A DNA stretch of 64,000 bases from Hymenolepis diminuta. Taxonomy: Eukaryota; Platyhelminthes; Cestoda; Cyclophyllidea; Hymenolepididae. The position numbers and the translations under genes were made by a program. Under the pieces are notes generated by a model. The model saw nothing but the letters and a program-made list of their open reading frames with translations, was not told the DNA's origin and searched no databases. The stretch covers positions 1,080,049-1,144,048 of the forward strand of contig CAADRB010000006.1 of the NCBI GenBank assembly GCA_900708905.1, given 5' to 3'. Of this stretch, positions 13,228-25,220 are shown one piece after another. How positions within the stretch are numbered: position 1 is the first letter of the stretch; the number at the start of each line of letters is the position of its first letter.

Positions 13228-16200
13228 CACCGTTTCCGTAGTTCTTTCCTCTCTAATAATTTGGTGCACATATCACAAGTTAATGTCAGCTTTTGGATCC
13301 TATTGTATTTCGCTTACAAACGGCAGTATATTTCACCACAAAATAAAGATTTGTATTGTTGACAAGACAGGCCACTATCTGCTGGTCAAAATGTATCAGC
13401 GATGTATTTACCATTTTAGTATCAGCTAGTTCTTCATTGAAATTATTAAAGTTTATAATTTAAACTTTTTATATCCATATTAGTCTCTCAAAATAGCGCT
13501 AGATTCTAGAACTCCATAATAACATGGAATCACCGTAATGGTAGTCTTTGCTCCAAAATTGTGCAATGCAACGTCCCTGCAATTTATTATTTTTTAACGA
13601 ATAATTAACAATAATTTGTAAATTTAATTTTTGAATAAAAAATATTAAATTTTATCTAACAACAACGATACAATTTTACTACAACCGAAATTGAGTAATT
13701 AAAATATTTCGATTCCCATATAAGTCCGTTTAAATTTTACTCTTACACAGTCTTTATATTTAAATTGTCAAGCAAAATAGCATTAAAATAATTTCAAAAA
13801 TATAATTATGCAGGCAAATTTAATTTAATCTTGTAACAAAGTTGAAGTCAGTTAAGGTTGAATCCGCCTTGCTCTGTAGATGTATTGTCCTCATTCATTA
13901 ATACGTTACTATCTAACAACTACAAACATCTAAGTAGCACACGAAAAGTTACACTTTTAAAAAAAGTGCTTAATATAGACTTTTGCTTGAGCTGTAGATT
14001 CTCTCTCTGTTCCATTCTGGGTCTGAGCAATTGTTACTCCAGTAAAACTCATATGGAATTCAAAATGTATTAATTCTTTCATCCCGTCAAATTAGTAGCA
14101 ACTCCCGTTATATATTCAAATTACAGGAGGTTTAGCCAAGTTTTTAACTATCTTGGTCTGTGATAATCATGTAATCTGAAGATTCAATATAGGGACATGC
14201 GCAAACTTTCTGCATCAACTTTGGAGAACGAAATGAAAACACTTATGTACATAGGTAAAATTTTGCGATGTCCACCACAGATTTGCAAAACAAAGTTGCT
14301 TAATAAATTGGAATCTTCTAGAAGTGGAGATCATAATACTGTGCAACTATATGAAGCAATATCACGTACTCTTACCTTTCAGAATGCAAGTTCTACGGAT
14401 TGACATGGACAAGAAGGACATTTCTTGTTATTTTTGACTGAACTTTAAAAATGTCAAAATTATATATTTACGAATTTGAGCATGATTAAATTGCAGACTT
14501 GACAAAATAGGTCTCTATTGTGAACAGAATCTTGAAATAAATTCCAATAGTTATTGATAACAGCAAAACATGCAATTTACTTTACGCTGATAAAAGGAAT
14601 TATTAAATTATACGTAACAAGTAGATAATATATTCGTTACAAAAATATAAAACGTTTTGTGTAGAGATACGAATGAGGCATTTCATTTGTTTTCGTTGTA
14701 CAAATAGATTGCACCTTTTTCATTTTTACTCTGGCAAAATGAAATTAAGAGGCTGAAGGATTAGTACTTTCCAATATAAAAAAAATTATGTTCGATCACT
14801 TGCGTAAATCAAGTGCTATCACTGCATGTCATTCTTCTCTGACCAAAGTTCAACTGCAGCTTATTGATTAATGGATTATGATTTATATGTTTTTAATCTT
14901 TATTTATTCCTGCATTAACGATGCTATTTAAAAAAAGGAGAAGAACAGGGGAATAAGGAGGAGAAAATGGTAAGACAAGAGAGAAAAGACAAAAAAGAAA
15001 ACAGTAACGGATCAAAGAACAGACGAAAAAACGTATTGATAAAGGTAATTTTATTTGAATAAAACAAATATCATTACAAAAATATTTATTTATTAAAAAA
15101 TCTAGAAAATTAGCAATTATTTATTCTGAATTTCTGTCAACGCTTTCAGGACTAATCAATTATTTATTGTTTAAATTTCGCCAAATTGTTCCATGGTGTC
15201 AAATATGACAGAAGTCAATTAACAGTAGGAAAGTGAAAAAGGCAGCTGGTAATCTGGTATCTCCAAGTTATTCCCTTCATTTTACTACTGTTCTTTACCG
15301 TTGATGAAAGGCGATATGCATTGACAGAAGTCCTGAAGGTGGACGATGGTTTGAGTGGTTGGTAGCTGTTGGTGGTTGAGGAGGTGGACTGAATAATGCC
15401 TATGTTTGCTGCTGGTGCATTTATTTCTCAAGGGAGAACATATAATGCTGGATACACTGGGAACATAAAGTATTATTGGGTATCATCAAATGGTTATATA
15501 CGTCAGTTATAAATAAACAATTCTAGTAACTACTACACGAACACTACTAGCACCTGTTATTGTTAAAATCTACTTGTTGGACTTAACAGGTGTGTAAAGT
15601 AATTGATCAAGCAACTACTCTACTTATTTTTGCGTTGCCGTATACTTTCGCATTATTATTCCAAATTCATGGCTGCTCAAAGAAATGAAGGAAAAATGTC
15701 TCCATTAACATTCAGAACGAAAGCTGTAAAAATGTCTGTATGCAGAAAAGGTTACTATCAAGTTTCTCAGACTTCTTTTTGATATACTATAGCTTAAAAA
15801 TCATGCATCCCACTGTCCTTTTTTGTATATTTAATGAGATTTTGAAGTAAATGGACTTATTATTATTACTTGAGAGTGCAGGAAGGTTTTATAATGGAGA
15901 AGGAGGTGATATCAGTGGCTTGGGCTTTCCAAGCATAGCTAAACGGTTGACGACGCAAAGTAGTTTTGCACAGGGACATAGCAACTTGCATCTTGATGTC
16001 ATATCGAATTGCTAATCCCATTAATTAGAAGTAGGCATCCAAGACACAAGCAATCTGGCGTTAGTAATCATTCAACAATACGTCAGTTAGCTTTAACAAA
16101 AACATCAGGAGATCTGGTTTTATACATGCAGTGGCTAATCATCATCTCCTTTTATTTTCAATTGTAAGTAACAAACTGTTGAAAAGACTGAGTTAGCTTT

Positions 16201-17009
16201 TCAGATTTTCCAAACGATATGATTTAATTCGTCATTATACAAAATACACTCGTTTTATTTCTTGGGATTCCATGACAAAAAAATCAGATTTCAGTAGTAT
16301 TTATTAAAGAGAGGTCTTGATAATTTTTTTGAGCACACGGATGAAAGCTTTGTTATCTTGTCGGAAGCATTATCTCTCAATATGTGCTTTGAAATTTTTT
16401 CAAATATATTTATGGCACGCAATTAATTCTGCACTGAAATAACGTTTCAGTACCTATCTTAGAAAATGGACAAATTTTCGATCACATTCTGGTACTTTAA
16501 TCTTTCTTTTTCTTTACTGACAATTAGATTCCTGCTCATACAATGTAATGAGTAATTTTTTTTAAAAACACGGAGTTATGCATTTCATATAAGACTAAGT
16601 TAGATCCTTCTTACCGCTGCTCCTTTAGATTGCAGCGTATGTGATGGAGATTACAATAAGAATGCTTAGATCCTTTTTGCATCATCTAATTGTGCATTTT
16701 TTTTCTGTTATACACAACCAAAATAATCTGATACTATTTATTTCTAAAGGTTCTTCCCTCGACTAACAATTTATCCAGACGGTCACGTCTTGCTACCAGA
16801 GAAATTCATTTGATTCGATATCTGGGATTGTAACCAAACGGAACTAAAATTTCAATAGGTGAAATTATGTTTTAATAATGGATATTTTAAACTGAGGATC
16901 ACAGATCCATAGTTATCTGGTAAAATCAAATCAGGTCATAATGCCTGAAGGAGGAGTGTCAAAAGGTGAGCTTTTCATAACGGAGGCAAGTGTTTGAAAA
17001 CGTCGTCTT
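13228..17009. other. Intergenic, no gene recognised
   Basis: AT-rich. A G/T-rich patch at about 15310-15420 and a GC-richer patch at about 15890-16060 stand out but match nothing I recognise. Short open frames at 13202-13429, 13858-14073 and 14197-14403 show no domain. Confidence 0.45.
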
Positions 17010-17170
17010 CGATATGTATTTAGCTTTTGACCTGTGTCTTTGTCAAGTTTGAGTTCTCGAGATCGATGCTCATCAGTGTATACCCGGTGACGGGAATGGC
17101 CAGCAGCATCGATTTATTCTGTTGGTAGGAGACAAATTCCTCATATGTTTGGCTCAAGGATACCCTTGCT
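17010..17170 (+). repeat. Probable SINE fragment
   Basis: A tRNA-like head (about 17020-17080) precedes gtatacccggtgacgggaat and ggccagcagcat. These match the family core (gtacacccagtgagtggaatggccaa) of the copy at 39093-39375. The 3' body is poorly preserved and the ends are approximate. Confidence 0.45.
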
Positions 17171-20100
17171 CTGCCCAGTTCAAGTGATGTTAAAAATTTT
17201 CTCTATGTACTTAGATCTTAATTTACTGCCTATTGTTAGTAAATTTTCGTTGCTGAAATAAAAATGATCTACAAGTTAAAGCAATCTGTTTCCTCCTCAT
17301 AAGATTTTAAGTAAATATTCGGTATAAGTTTCTGGAGAGAAGTCAGAAAAACTGTAAGGAATATTATTAAATATTTTCCAACTGCAAATGATCTTCAGCA
17401 CAACTGCCTCATCCTCATTCGTTCTTGACTTTCTTACGTTTATAATTTTTAGTTTTAAAGTAACTAATTGGGAAAGTTTGCCTTCTGAACACAAAAGGCA
17501 GTGCTTGATGAATTGTTTCGCCCTCCAACTCGAAAAAAATGAATCTGTTAACTTTAAACCAACCTCACTTCTATTATTCATTACTGTCTTTTTATCTTCC
17601 AGTTTAGAGGAGAAATATTGTTTTATTAGATTTATGTAAAACAAAAGAGGCATAGTCGTTAGCAGGATAATTTTGCAGAAGAATAATCTAAAATTTGGTT
17701 TTAGTCATCATTTTTTGAAACCAACTTACAACACTTCATCAAATGGGGAAATGCTTAGACTTTATTTGAATATTGAATACATTAAAATTTACTCCATTTC
17801 AATTTATATTTTAAATGAGGTAATATTACGGGATTGTCCTCCTACTGGCATATTTTACCTTCAATATTCTGCACTTTTCCCGCTGTCGGTGATTCAGTAT
17901 CCATATCACGTTGTCGTGCGCCTACCAGTATAAAATATCATTGCATACTTTTCCTCAGATGAAAGAATAGTCACTAAGTTATTTATGTTCCAAATCGTTT
18001 AAGCTTGCGGCTTAAAAATGGTTGTCCATCAAAGCAAGACTATTCGTAATTCATGGAAATGCTAACAAATATTTGGAGGTTTTGCAGTTTACTGGAATCT
18101 GGCGTATATTTTTTGGTTTAAATCTAACGAATAAGAAGAAAACGAAAATTTCGTCGAGGCTGCAAAGGTAATTTCGTCAAATTTTATCCATATTATTTCC
18201 AAGACTAATCAACATTCGAAATCATTTTAATATTGGTTAATTTTGTGTGTATTCCTTTGGCCTACTAAAAGATTATAAAGACAAATTTTCCTCCAGTACA
18301 TTTTCCGCCACGCATCAGTCATGGTTGCTTTTGCTCCATACTCTATTGCTTAACGTACCCAACGTATAATACTCATGGATCAGCTGTTTTCCAGCCCCCT
18401 TTTAAAGAACTAATACAACTAATTAGAATTTTTTCTTTCTGCTGCCCTTTTTTCGCAAAATTTTCTACTGAATATTCCCCGCTGAATGCCCCTTGGCCCC
18501 TCTAATGATACAAGAATTTAACGTCTTAATCAAATATTCAGTCGGCGTAACTTTGGACTTTTACAGGTGCGAAAGGAAATTACATACATTTTCGCTTGAA
18601 CCCATGCTTGAACGTCAATAAGCAGCGAATTAGATATTCTCATATTTTTAACTCTTTAATATATTTTTTACGATAGCCGTTACTGCATTAGATTGGCGTT
18701 TCTGTTTTCTTTATAATTTGATTTTCGTCACAGCTTGGACATATTACAACATTATGAAGCCTTTCAAAATGAGAAACTTTCATTGCATCATCCCTGTCTT
18801 AACTACTATGATTGGTGATGCGTTTGATTAATATTTCCCGTTGATTGTTACGCTACTGGCACGCTTGTATTAAATGGAGAAAATATATATTTGGGACAGT
18901 TAATCAAATCTGAGAATTGATTACTCTTTCTTTTTCTTGTACGCTTAACTGCTTCTTGTTTTTACTTACCATTTCCCCAGTTTCCTACTAATATCTGAAA
19001 AATATTGGAAACTACTCAGAACGATCCAGTAGACTCAGATTTAACACAAATCTGCACAGGTCCTCTGTTTATCCATTACCAACAAACCTCAATCACTCAT
19101 ACAAACGTATGACCTTTGTTGGGAAAACATAATGATCAAACCATTTTGAAAATTCAGGTGCCTGGACATCACCGTATTATCAAACCCCACTAAAGTATCT
19201 TACAAGGAAAAGAGAACTTTTTTCTTTAACGTTAAAATATTGTAGCATACCACATCCACATTGGCAAAAAGATATGACTCTTTCGTTTGACAAATAAATG
19301 GCCGAGAAAAACGAAGAATATTGTTTGATCCTTACCATTTTCTTCATAAATGATTCTCAAAGTTATTTTCAAACAATGTACTATTTTAAATGCGTTGTAA
19401 AAAATTATTTTATGTTTGAATGCTTGAATAAGTCGAATGTAATGGGCCCATTCCCTCTTGAGTATGTCCAATGCGCATCCACTTATCGACTATTTATCTT
19501 CACTCCCCTTTAATTCGGCAAATTTACCTACTTTATACACACCGGATTTAATCCTTGCAAGTGTCCAGCTCAAACGCTTCTTACCCTGTCTTTTTTCATC
19601 TTTTTTTCTCTCTCACGAATTCAAACCGCATTCTGACTGGGGATTTGTAGCAAACATCTAAAAATTGCAGTTGATAGTCTAGCGTAACTTATCCGTCAGC
19701 GTTAAAATAGAATGCAGATTGTATTGTGAAAATCAAGCGATAGAGTTTATTTCCCATTTATTATATCAGAAATTGGGAGGAAGACCAAATACAATTCATA
19801 TTAGGTTCGAGCACGGAACTGTAGCGGACGATTAACAGATTGGGATTAGGCAAAAGATATCATGCAGTAACTACATTTGATTGAATGAGAGATAGTGTGC
19901 AACTTGATAGGCGAATTCTGCATCATCATCTGGCCTGAAACTTTTTAATATTGTCGAACGATACAAATAACATTTTGTGGGCTATCACAAAGTTCGCACA
20001 TTATGAGATTTTTCGTTTACTAATTAATGCATAAAACTAAAAGAGTGTACTAGAGGTATGGTTTTGAAATTGGAGGCACACTTTTATGAACAATCTTCCT

Positions 20101-21229
20101 GAGGAAGGGGAGAGGAGTGCATACTTCCTACATGTTTCCTTTTGCGGTTCGCACTTCATGACTTGAATATTTTGAAGTATTTAGTTCATCCAAAGTTCAG
20201 TTTGGTTGATAGTTGCATTAAATTTAGGTATTCAAGAACGAAAGCTCTTACTTGTCTGCACTTTTGTAATTCCACATTTGACAAATTGCAGCAAATTCGT
20301 CTGATGGTGGAAGAAGCCTAAAACCTGAAACTGACCATACTGTAGGGATTAGGTTGTCTGGCGTTCTTACCTTTGGATTTACAGAGTTGTTTGTTTTCAT
20401 GAGCAACGCATTGCTACTGTATTTAACTAATAATCGCATAAACAATATCTCAGAAAAATTACTTTCTGTATTTTCGCCTATTTTGCTAACTAATGAAGTT
20501 CTTCTAACTTTTTATAAACATATTACTTATTTTAGTTTTTACATAATCAAGGAATATATTAACCTAAAATAATATACAGATTTTACAGTCATTAGTATCT
20601 ACCACCACAAAAGTCGGGTATTCTAAATCTGTACCTCTAAATTAATTATTAATAATGCTGCAACTAGGACTTAAATTTCAGGATGAGTAGTGAGTTGAAA
20701 TTCTTATATAGAATCGTGTGGAGATTTTGGTTTACGTCGGGTTAATTGAACTGAAACAGAGAAAGTGCCATGGTCAATATGTCTTAATACCTGAATTCTG
20801 GATAGTATACTCTTGACTTGATCTTGCTTGCTGACGTTTGTAATTGTTTTCCCACATGTGTATTTTGCAAAATGCTATTCGATGAGATGTAGATAAGACA
20901 ATCTCTGGTTTCTGATATAGGTGTTCTCAGGTTTATCTGTAGTTCCTATTATGTCTCCTAGTCGTTTAAGAACGTTACCTAAATATCAGCCAAGCAAGAA
21001 AAGTCGGAAAGGAGACCTCTGCATAGTAAGAAACTAGTATTCATCAATGAAATATAAATTACACGAAACATTCTATGCATTTTGGGATGAATCAGCGGTC
21101 TTTAGACGAAACTGAAAGATAAATCTGAATATATTGTAAAAAGTATTTTTAAAATACTTAAATTCAAATTTATTTGATTGATTTAACTTTCATAACTAGT
21201 GTAAAACGGATGCAATCAGTGAATTTTAT
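17171..21229. other. Intergenic, no gene recognised
   Basis: Contains a 118-codon open frame on the minus strand (17297-17653) fully overlapped by an 83-codon frame on the plus strand. Neither has a recognisable domain or splice context. Other short frames at 19232-19661 and 20248-20572 overlap on opposite strands in the same way. Confidence 0.4.
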
Positions 21230-21435
21230 TAGAGTGTATCCAAAGGGCACCTGCAGAATATCGCTTTTTGAAGTTTCGCAGCACTGCGCTGCTTTGACTC
21301 GGCTAACCTGACTGTGTCATGGTCAGGTTTTCTGCTACTCAGTACACACGCTTTGCGTTCACACACTCTTTCTCTCGGTGTTCCTATCTTTGTTCTTTTT
21401 CTTCTTCTAACCTGTAATGCTATTTTCCAATACAA
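21230..21435. other. GC-richer, pyrimidine-rich block with a hairpin
   Basis: About 200 bp with clearly higher G+C than its surroundings. It includes gcagcactgcgctgc (21280-21294), a perfect 8-bp inverted repeat AACCTGAC/GTCAGGTT (21305-21312 and 21322-21329, 9-nt loop), and a run of CT-rich sequence to about 21410. This could be part of a decayed LTR or another mobile element. I found no second copy in the window. Confidence 0.4.
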
Positions 21436-22245
21436 TCCGATCTTAACTCAACTTTCAACTTTCTGAATTGAAAAATGACCCTTGTTTTAGATTAGTTATT
21501 AGCGAGATTAATATTCTCGTAAAAGGAACTTCAAAGCCTAACAGAGTCGATCATTTTCAAATCTAATGATCCTAGCAACTACAAAGCATAATGAGCAAAC
21601 AATGCAGCAAATTAAATCAAGCAAAAATGGTCATTAAATGAACATATTTGTTTGTACAGTAAATTTATTTTAAATGAGCTTGAAAGTTCGTTTTTTTAAA
21701 AAATAGCAATTGTAAATAAAAAATAATGCAACTAAAATAGCAGGTTTTCATAGAATGGCTTCAGTTTATTTGCATTGCAATATTGTCACTCTCTTATACT
21801 GCCGAGCACAATGAAATCAATCAGATAATCACATAGTTTCATCTAATTTGATGAAAACTTTCTATTCTAGTTTACACTTTTGTCTCTTTGTCACCTCGTT
21901 TAGGTTTCTTAGCACTTTACAGAATACTGGAAATGGCATTATTAATCTGAATTAATGCTGATCTCTCCGGAAAAAAAATGGAAATTTTCATTGCATTCTG
22001 CCTTATCACTAGAATATAAGCGAGATATTTCCCGACTATAAACTGTGAGAATTGTATTAAGTAGCAGGAATTGCTAATTGAAAACTGCTGAAATGACGTT
22101 GAGTTTGGTAATGTCATATGGGAAAAATTTCTGGAAGGAAAAATACTTTACTAATCAAAAGTAAAACTCTTCGTTTACGAGGAAAATGGAATATAATCAG
22201 GTTAATAAAACGATTTCAATTGGGAAATTGTAAATTCCTACGTTG
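21436..22245. other. Intergenic, no feature recognised
   Basis: AT-rich sequence without a coherent open frame or repeat that I can name. Confidence 0.5.
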
Positions 22246-22352
22246 ATGTATTTGTATTTTCAAACAATTAGAAGCACACTGATGAGGACGACAGAAACAA
22301 TGGTAATAGCCATATACTGTTAATCATGGAATAGACTCTGAATAGGTAAAAG
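22246..22352. repeat. Diverged repeat pair, first copy
   Basis: Aligns with 22621-22740 in the same orientation. Shared blocks are tatttgtat, acaatta-aag, ctgatg, cagaaaca, agtaa/ggtaa, agccat and ggtaaa. Identity is roughly three quarters by eye. No coding potential is visible. The block ctgatgaggacgacagaaac resembles a hammerhead ribozyme core but lacks a proper stem II. Confidence 0.5.
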
Positions 22353-22620
22353 GGATGAGGAATTCAGCGAGGAATCAAACGCGTTGTCAAACAGAAATAT
22401 TGCAGGAAATTGAGTTGCCAAGAGTGTTGCTTTATTTGAATTCTAGGATCACCGATATGTTCACTTTCTCATAAGCAGCATAACTTACACTGTAATATCA
22501 AAATTTGTCCAAAGTCGACTTTACATCGTTTGACTCTCAAATTCCCCGTCAGTTTTATGTCCTCGATTTTTGAAGCTTATTGATCGATTAATTTGGCTGA
22601 GTGATTGGTCATGTCAGTTT

Positions 22621-22740
22621 TATTTATTTGTATCTTCGGACAATTATAAGTATGCTGATGGGAATGCCAGAAACATTAGTAAGAGCCATGTGTAATTGTT
22701 CATTTATTATAATTAAGAAGTCGACAGTGAGGTAAACGGG
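22621..22740. repeat. Diverged repeat pair, second copy
   Basis: Second member of the pair beginning at 22246, about 375 bp downstream. The conserved centre reads ctgatgggaatgccagaaac followed by attagtaagagccat. The unit may be part of a decayed tandem array or of a dispersed element. Confidence 0.5.
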
Positions 22741-23879
22741 TACTGCTATAACAGTTTATTCAATACGAAACAAAATAAGAAAATGTGGCTCGAATTTTAA
22801 ATACTTCTATAAAGTTCGCCCCAATATCTATGAGGTATTCATAACATGAGGCACTTAATGGGGCTCACTGTGAAGCTGATCTCATATGTCGTTTTGCTAA
22901 AAATCTTGTTAATGAAATATTCTGATGATTAAGTTTAAATGATCTGACTGCTGAAAGGCGTCGTTTTAATAAAGGTATGTTTATTACTAAGGTAGTCACT
23001 TATTGACGCAAACTAATATCAACAGTGATACAACATTTTTTTAGACCTTCCAAAATTTTTCAGAAACGTAAGGTTAATACTCACTAAAATAAATCACTTT
23101 ATCGTAGATCTTTAACTGACCGCATAAAATGGGCATCTTATATGTATATATATGTACATATATATCGGTAGCTCCAATTGTCATTGTCGGTAAAAATATT
23201 CATTTTTATCCGGGAATAAATTTAAAATTTTTTTGTATTTTGTAATGATAATATCAATTGATTATAAATATCGCATATTTATTTAAACGGACTAATTACT
23301 TAATTGTGTCAGTATGACGTCAGTTGGCATTGAGAGGCTTGGAACTTAACAATAAGAACACTGATATTGGGTATCTTGTTTCGATTTTTGGACAGTTTAC
23401 TGAGACACTTAAATTTAATAGTTACAACACCTTGAGTATACTTTCAGTTCACCCTTTTGGTGTTATTATTCAATTTTTTCCTTATTTCTTTGTTTTTCTT
23501 ACGCCGTAGCTTGTTCGTAGTCTGTCGTAGTCTGCAAATATTTGATGTCTTTGCTTAAGTCCGCCTTTAAATGGTTGATATATCTGAGAAGTTGCTGTCA
23601 TTTATAAATACGAAAAAAGCGGTGTTTGAAAGATAACAAAGGCTCTTTTTTCGAGCAAGAAGTATTATTTATTTAGTTTTAGGATAGTGTAAATTGAGAT
23701 AAATAAATGCAAAATTTTAAATTGCTGTTATGATGGGCCTTCTATATTATTGCAGAGTTGCAACTGCACCTTTTTAATCTATTTCTTCATTCATTTTCAC
23801 TTTTAGACTATTGAAGTGTTCATACGCATTATTTGAGGGGCAATGAAACTCACTTAAAAGTAGACATTTAATAAAAATA
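22741..23879. other. Intergenic downstream of the receptor gene
   Basis: AT-rich. It contains a perfect 20-bp A/T-rich palindrome at 23146-23165 (arms of tatatgtaca type) within a run of TA repeats, and a short open frame at 23324-23509 with no domain. Confidence 0.5.
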
Positions 23880-23885
23880 TTTATT
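23880..23885 (-). promoter_or_regulatory. Candidate poly(A) signal of the receptor gene
   Basis: TTTATT on the plus strand is AATAAA on the minus strand, about 150 nt downstream of the receptor stop codon, a plausible 3' UTR length. In AT-rich DNA this hexamer is common, so it is only a candidate. Confidence 0.45.
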
Positions 23886-24035
23886 TCTTAAAACTGGAAG
23901 CTTCATTTACACAAGAATATTTACTCATACAAAATAATCTTTCCTTTCCAAACGATTCGTCCAGGGAGATGATAGGGCGTGGTAGGTTGAGATAAAAATG
24001 TACATCAAGGAGAGTATATATGCATGTGAATCATT

Positions 24036-25199
24036 CTAAAAGAGCTCAACTCTTGAGGCGACTTCCTTTATAGTTGAAGCTGGTGCAACAGCAGATATCT
24101 TTTCCGGTACAACCAATTTAACTTCATTCTGTTCCCTAATAGGATTTTTTTGCGTATTACAGAAACGTGTTCGAATTCGGTTAAATAGTACTAATACCTC
24201 AGCTCGAAATGGCGGTCCACTCAGACAGTAAAGAAGAAAGTGGATTGCAAAGTTGGTATACCACAGAGTATAGACAAACCGCTCTAGTCCGAATAATATT
24301 CCACCTCGCACTTTTTCGTTTTCTTCTGCCCAAGCTTTCACATCAATAGAGAAAAATACCACGTCATAGATTAGTAATGGCGTTACAGATATAATGAAAA
24401 AGACATTAGTAGACACAAGCATTCTGGTTAAATTGGTCGACTTTTCCTTCTTTTCGGTATTCGTTGAATCAGCATTTGAATTTAAGGTTTTACTGCCTGT
24501 CAGGGTACCGGTACGGAATTTTCGCATAACACGAAGCTTCCAACCAATTAGACAGTTAGCAATGAGCATAACTGTACAGGGAAGGACAGCTACCAAAAGT
24601 AGATCCAAATAAGGGAAAACTTTATCAGTGAAAGAATTTGGTCTACATATCCACTTATCTTTGCTAATTTGGACATACCGCATGGTGATAAAGAAATGAA
24701 TGTCGAGAATCGTAAAGACGATCAATAGAAGAGGGACTATAAACTTTGCTGTTCTTCTTGTGCAGATTCGATGAGCTCGAAAAGGAAGAACAACCCAGAT
24801 AGCCCGTTCAACTGTGACTGCAACAAGAAGCCAGACAGAAATGTAAGCAAGAGTGTAGTTGATAAAAGGAAGAAGAACGCAGAAAGTTTTCGACGTCTGC
24901 CGAAGTTCAAATGGAAAGAAGTATGTAAAATTGGCGATTGAGCTGACAAGACTTGTTAGGAGATAAAGCATATCTGTTATGGCGAGAGCTGTGAGATAAA
25001 AGGACGTACTGGATTGTTTTAAACGCTTAGCTTGTAGCACAAAGACTGTAAGAGCGTTTCCAAATAATCCAAAGAAGAGAAGCATAATCCAGATGGGAAT
25101 ATAAGTGTATCGAATAGCGGTAATCGATAGAGGGATTTCAAATGCACCAGGCGGTGGGGAATTCGCCGATATATTCGATACATTCACCGAGTCTGACAT
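24036..25199 (-). CDS. Class A (rhodopsin-like) G-protein-coupled receptor, neuropeptide type, orphan
   Basis: A single uninterrupted frame encodes 387 residues with the full seven-helix plan, so it probably signals from the cell surface through a G protein in response to an unknown ligand, most likely a peptide. Two N-glycosylation sites (NVS at 6, NIS at 9) lie in the extracellular N-terminus. TM1 has GN (Asn48, position 1.50). TM2 has Asp76 (2.50). Cys107 and Cys185 can form the TM3-loop 2 disulfide. The DRY motif is ERA at 131-133. TM5 has Pro207 and TM6 has Pro274 within SVTP. TM7 reads NFAIHFLLYCLSG (316-328), so NPxxY is changed to HFxxY, and a basic helix 8 follows. The substituted TM7 and the ERx motif resemble invertebrate FMRFamide- and orphan-receptor groups. 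The ligand cannot be assigned. The first in-frame ATG is used. The coding part has no intron. No neighbouring gene is linked. Confidence 0.94.
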   Translation of the reverse strand: MSDSVNVSNISANSPPPGAFEIPLSITAIRYTYIPIWIMLLFFGLFGNALTVFVLQAKRLKQSSTSFYLTALAITDMLYLLTSLVSSIANFTYFFPFELRQTSKTFCVLLPFINYTLAYISVWLLVAVTVERAIWVVLPFRAHRICTRRTAKFIVPLLLIVFTILDIHFFITMRYVQISKDKWICRPNSFTDKVFPYLDLLLVAVLPCTVMLIANCLIGWKLRVMRKFRTGTLTGSKTLNSNADSTNTEKKEKSTNLTRMLVSTNVFFIISVTPLLIYDVVFFSIDVKAWAEENEKVRGGILFGLERFVYTLWYTNFAIHFLLYCLSGPPFRAEVLVLFNRIRTRFCNTQKNPIREQNEVKLVVPEKISAVAPASTIKEVASRVELF

Positions 25200-25218
25200 T
25201 TTAAAATTTTGTCTATAC

Positions 25219-25220
25219 CT
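25219..25220 (-). promoter_or_regulatory. Candidate 3' splice (or trans-splice) acceptor upstream of the receptor ATG
   Basis: On the minus strand an attttAG acceptor ends 19 nt before the receptor start codon. It could join a separate 5' UTR exon, or accept a spliced leader as many flatworm mRNAs do. The pyrimidine tract is weak and no upstream exon is identified. Confidence 0.3.

Noticed and set aside
17297..17653. A 118-codon minus-strand frame with an overlapping plus-strand frame
   Set aside because: Open on both strands but without motifs or homology that I can recognise. Length alone is not enough.
22276..22296. Functional hammerhead ribozyme
   Set aside because: The CTGATGAG and GAAAC blocks are present, but the base before GAAA is A rather than the stem II C and no stem II pairing forms. 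Stem III does not close on the core.
23146..23165. Perfect 20-bp palindrome as a possible regulatory or origin site
   Set aside because: It lies in a TA-repeat run where palindromes arise trivially.
24394..24949. Additional frames on both strands within the receptor gene
   Set aside because: They overlap the intact receptor frame and are its shadows.
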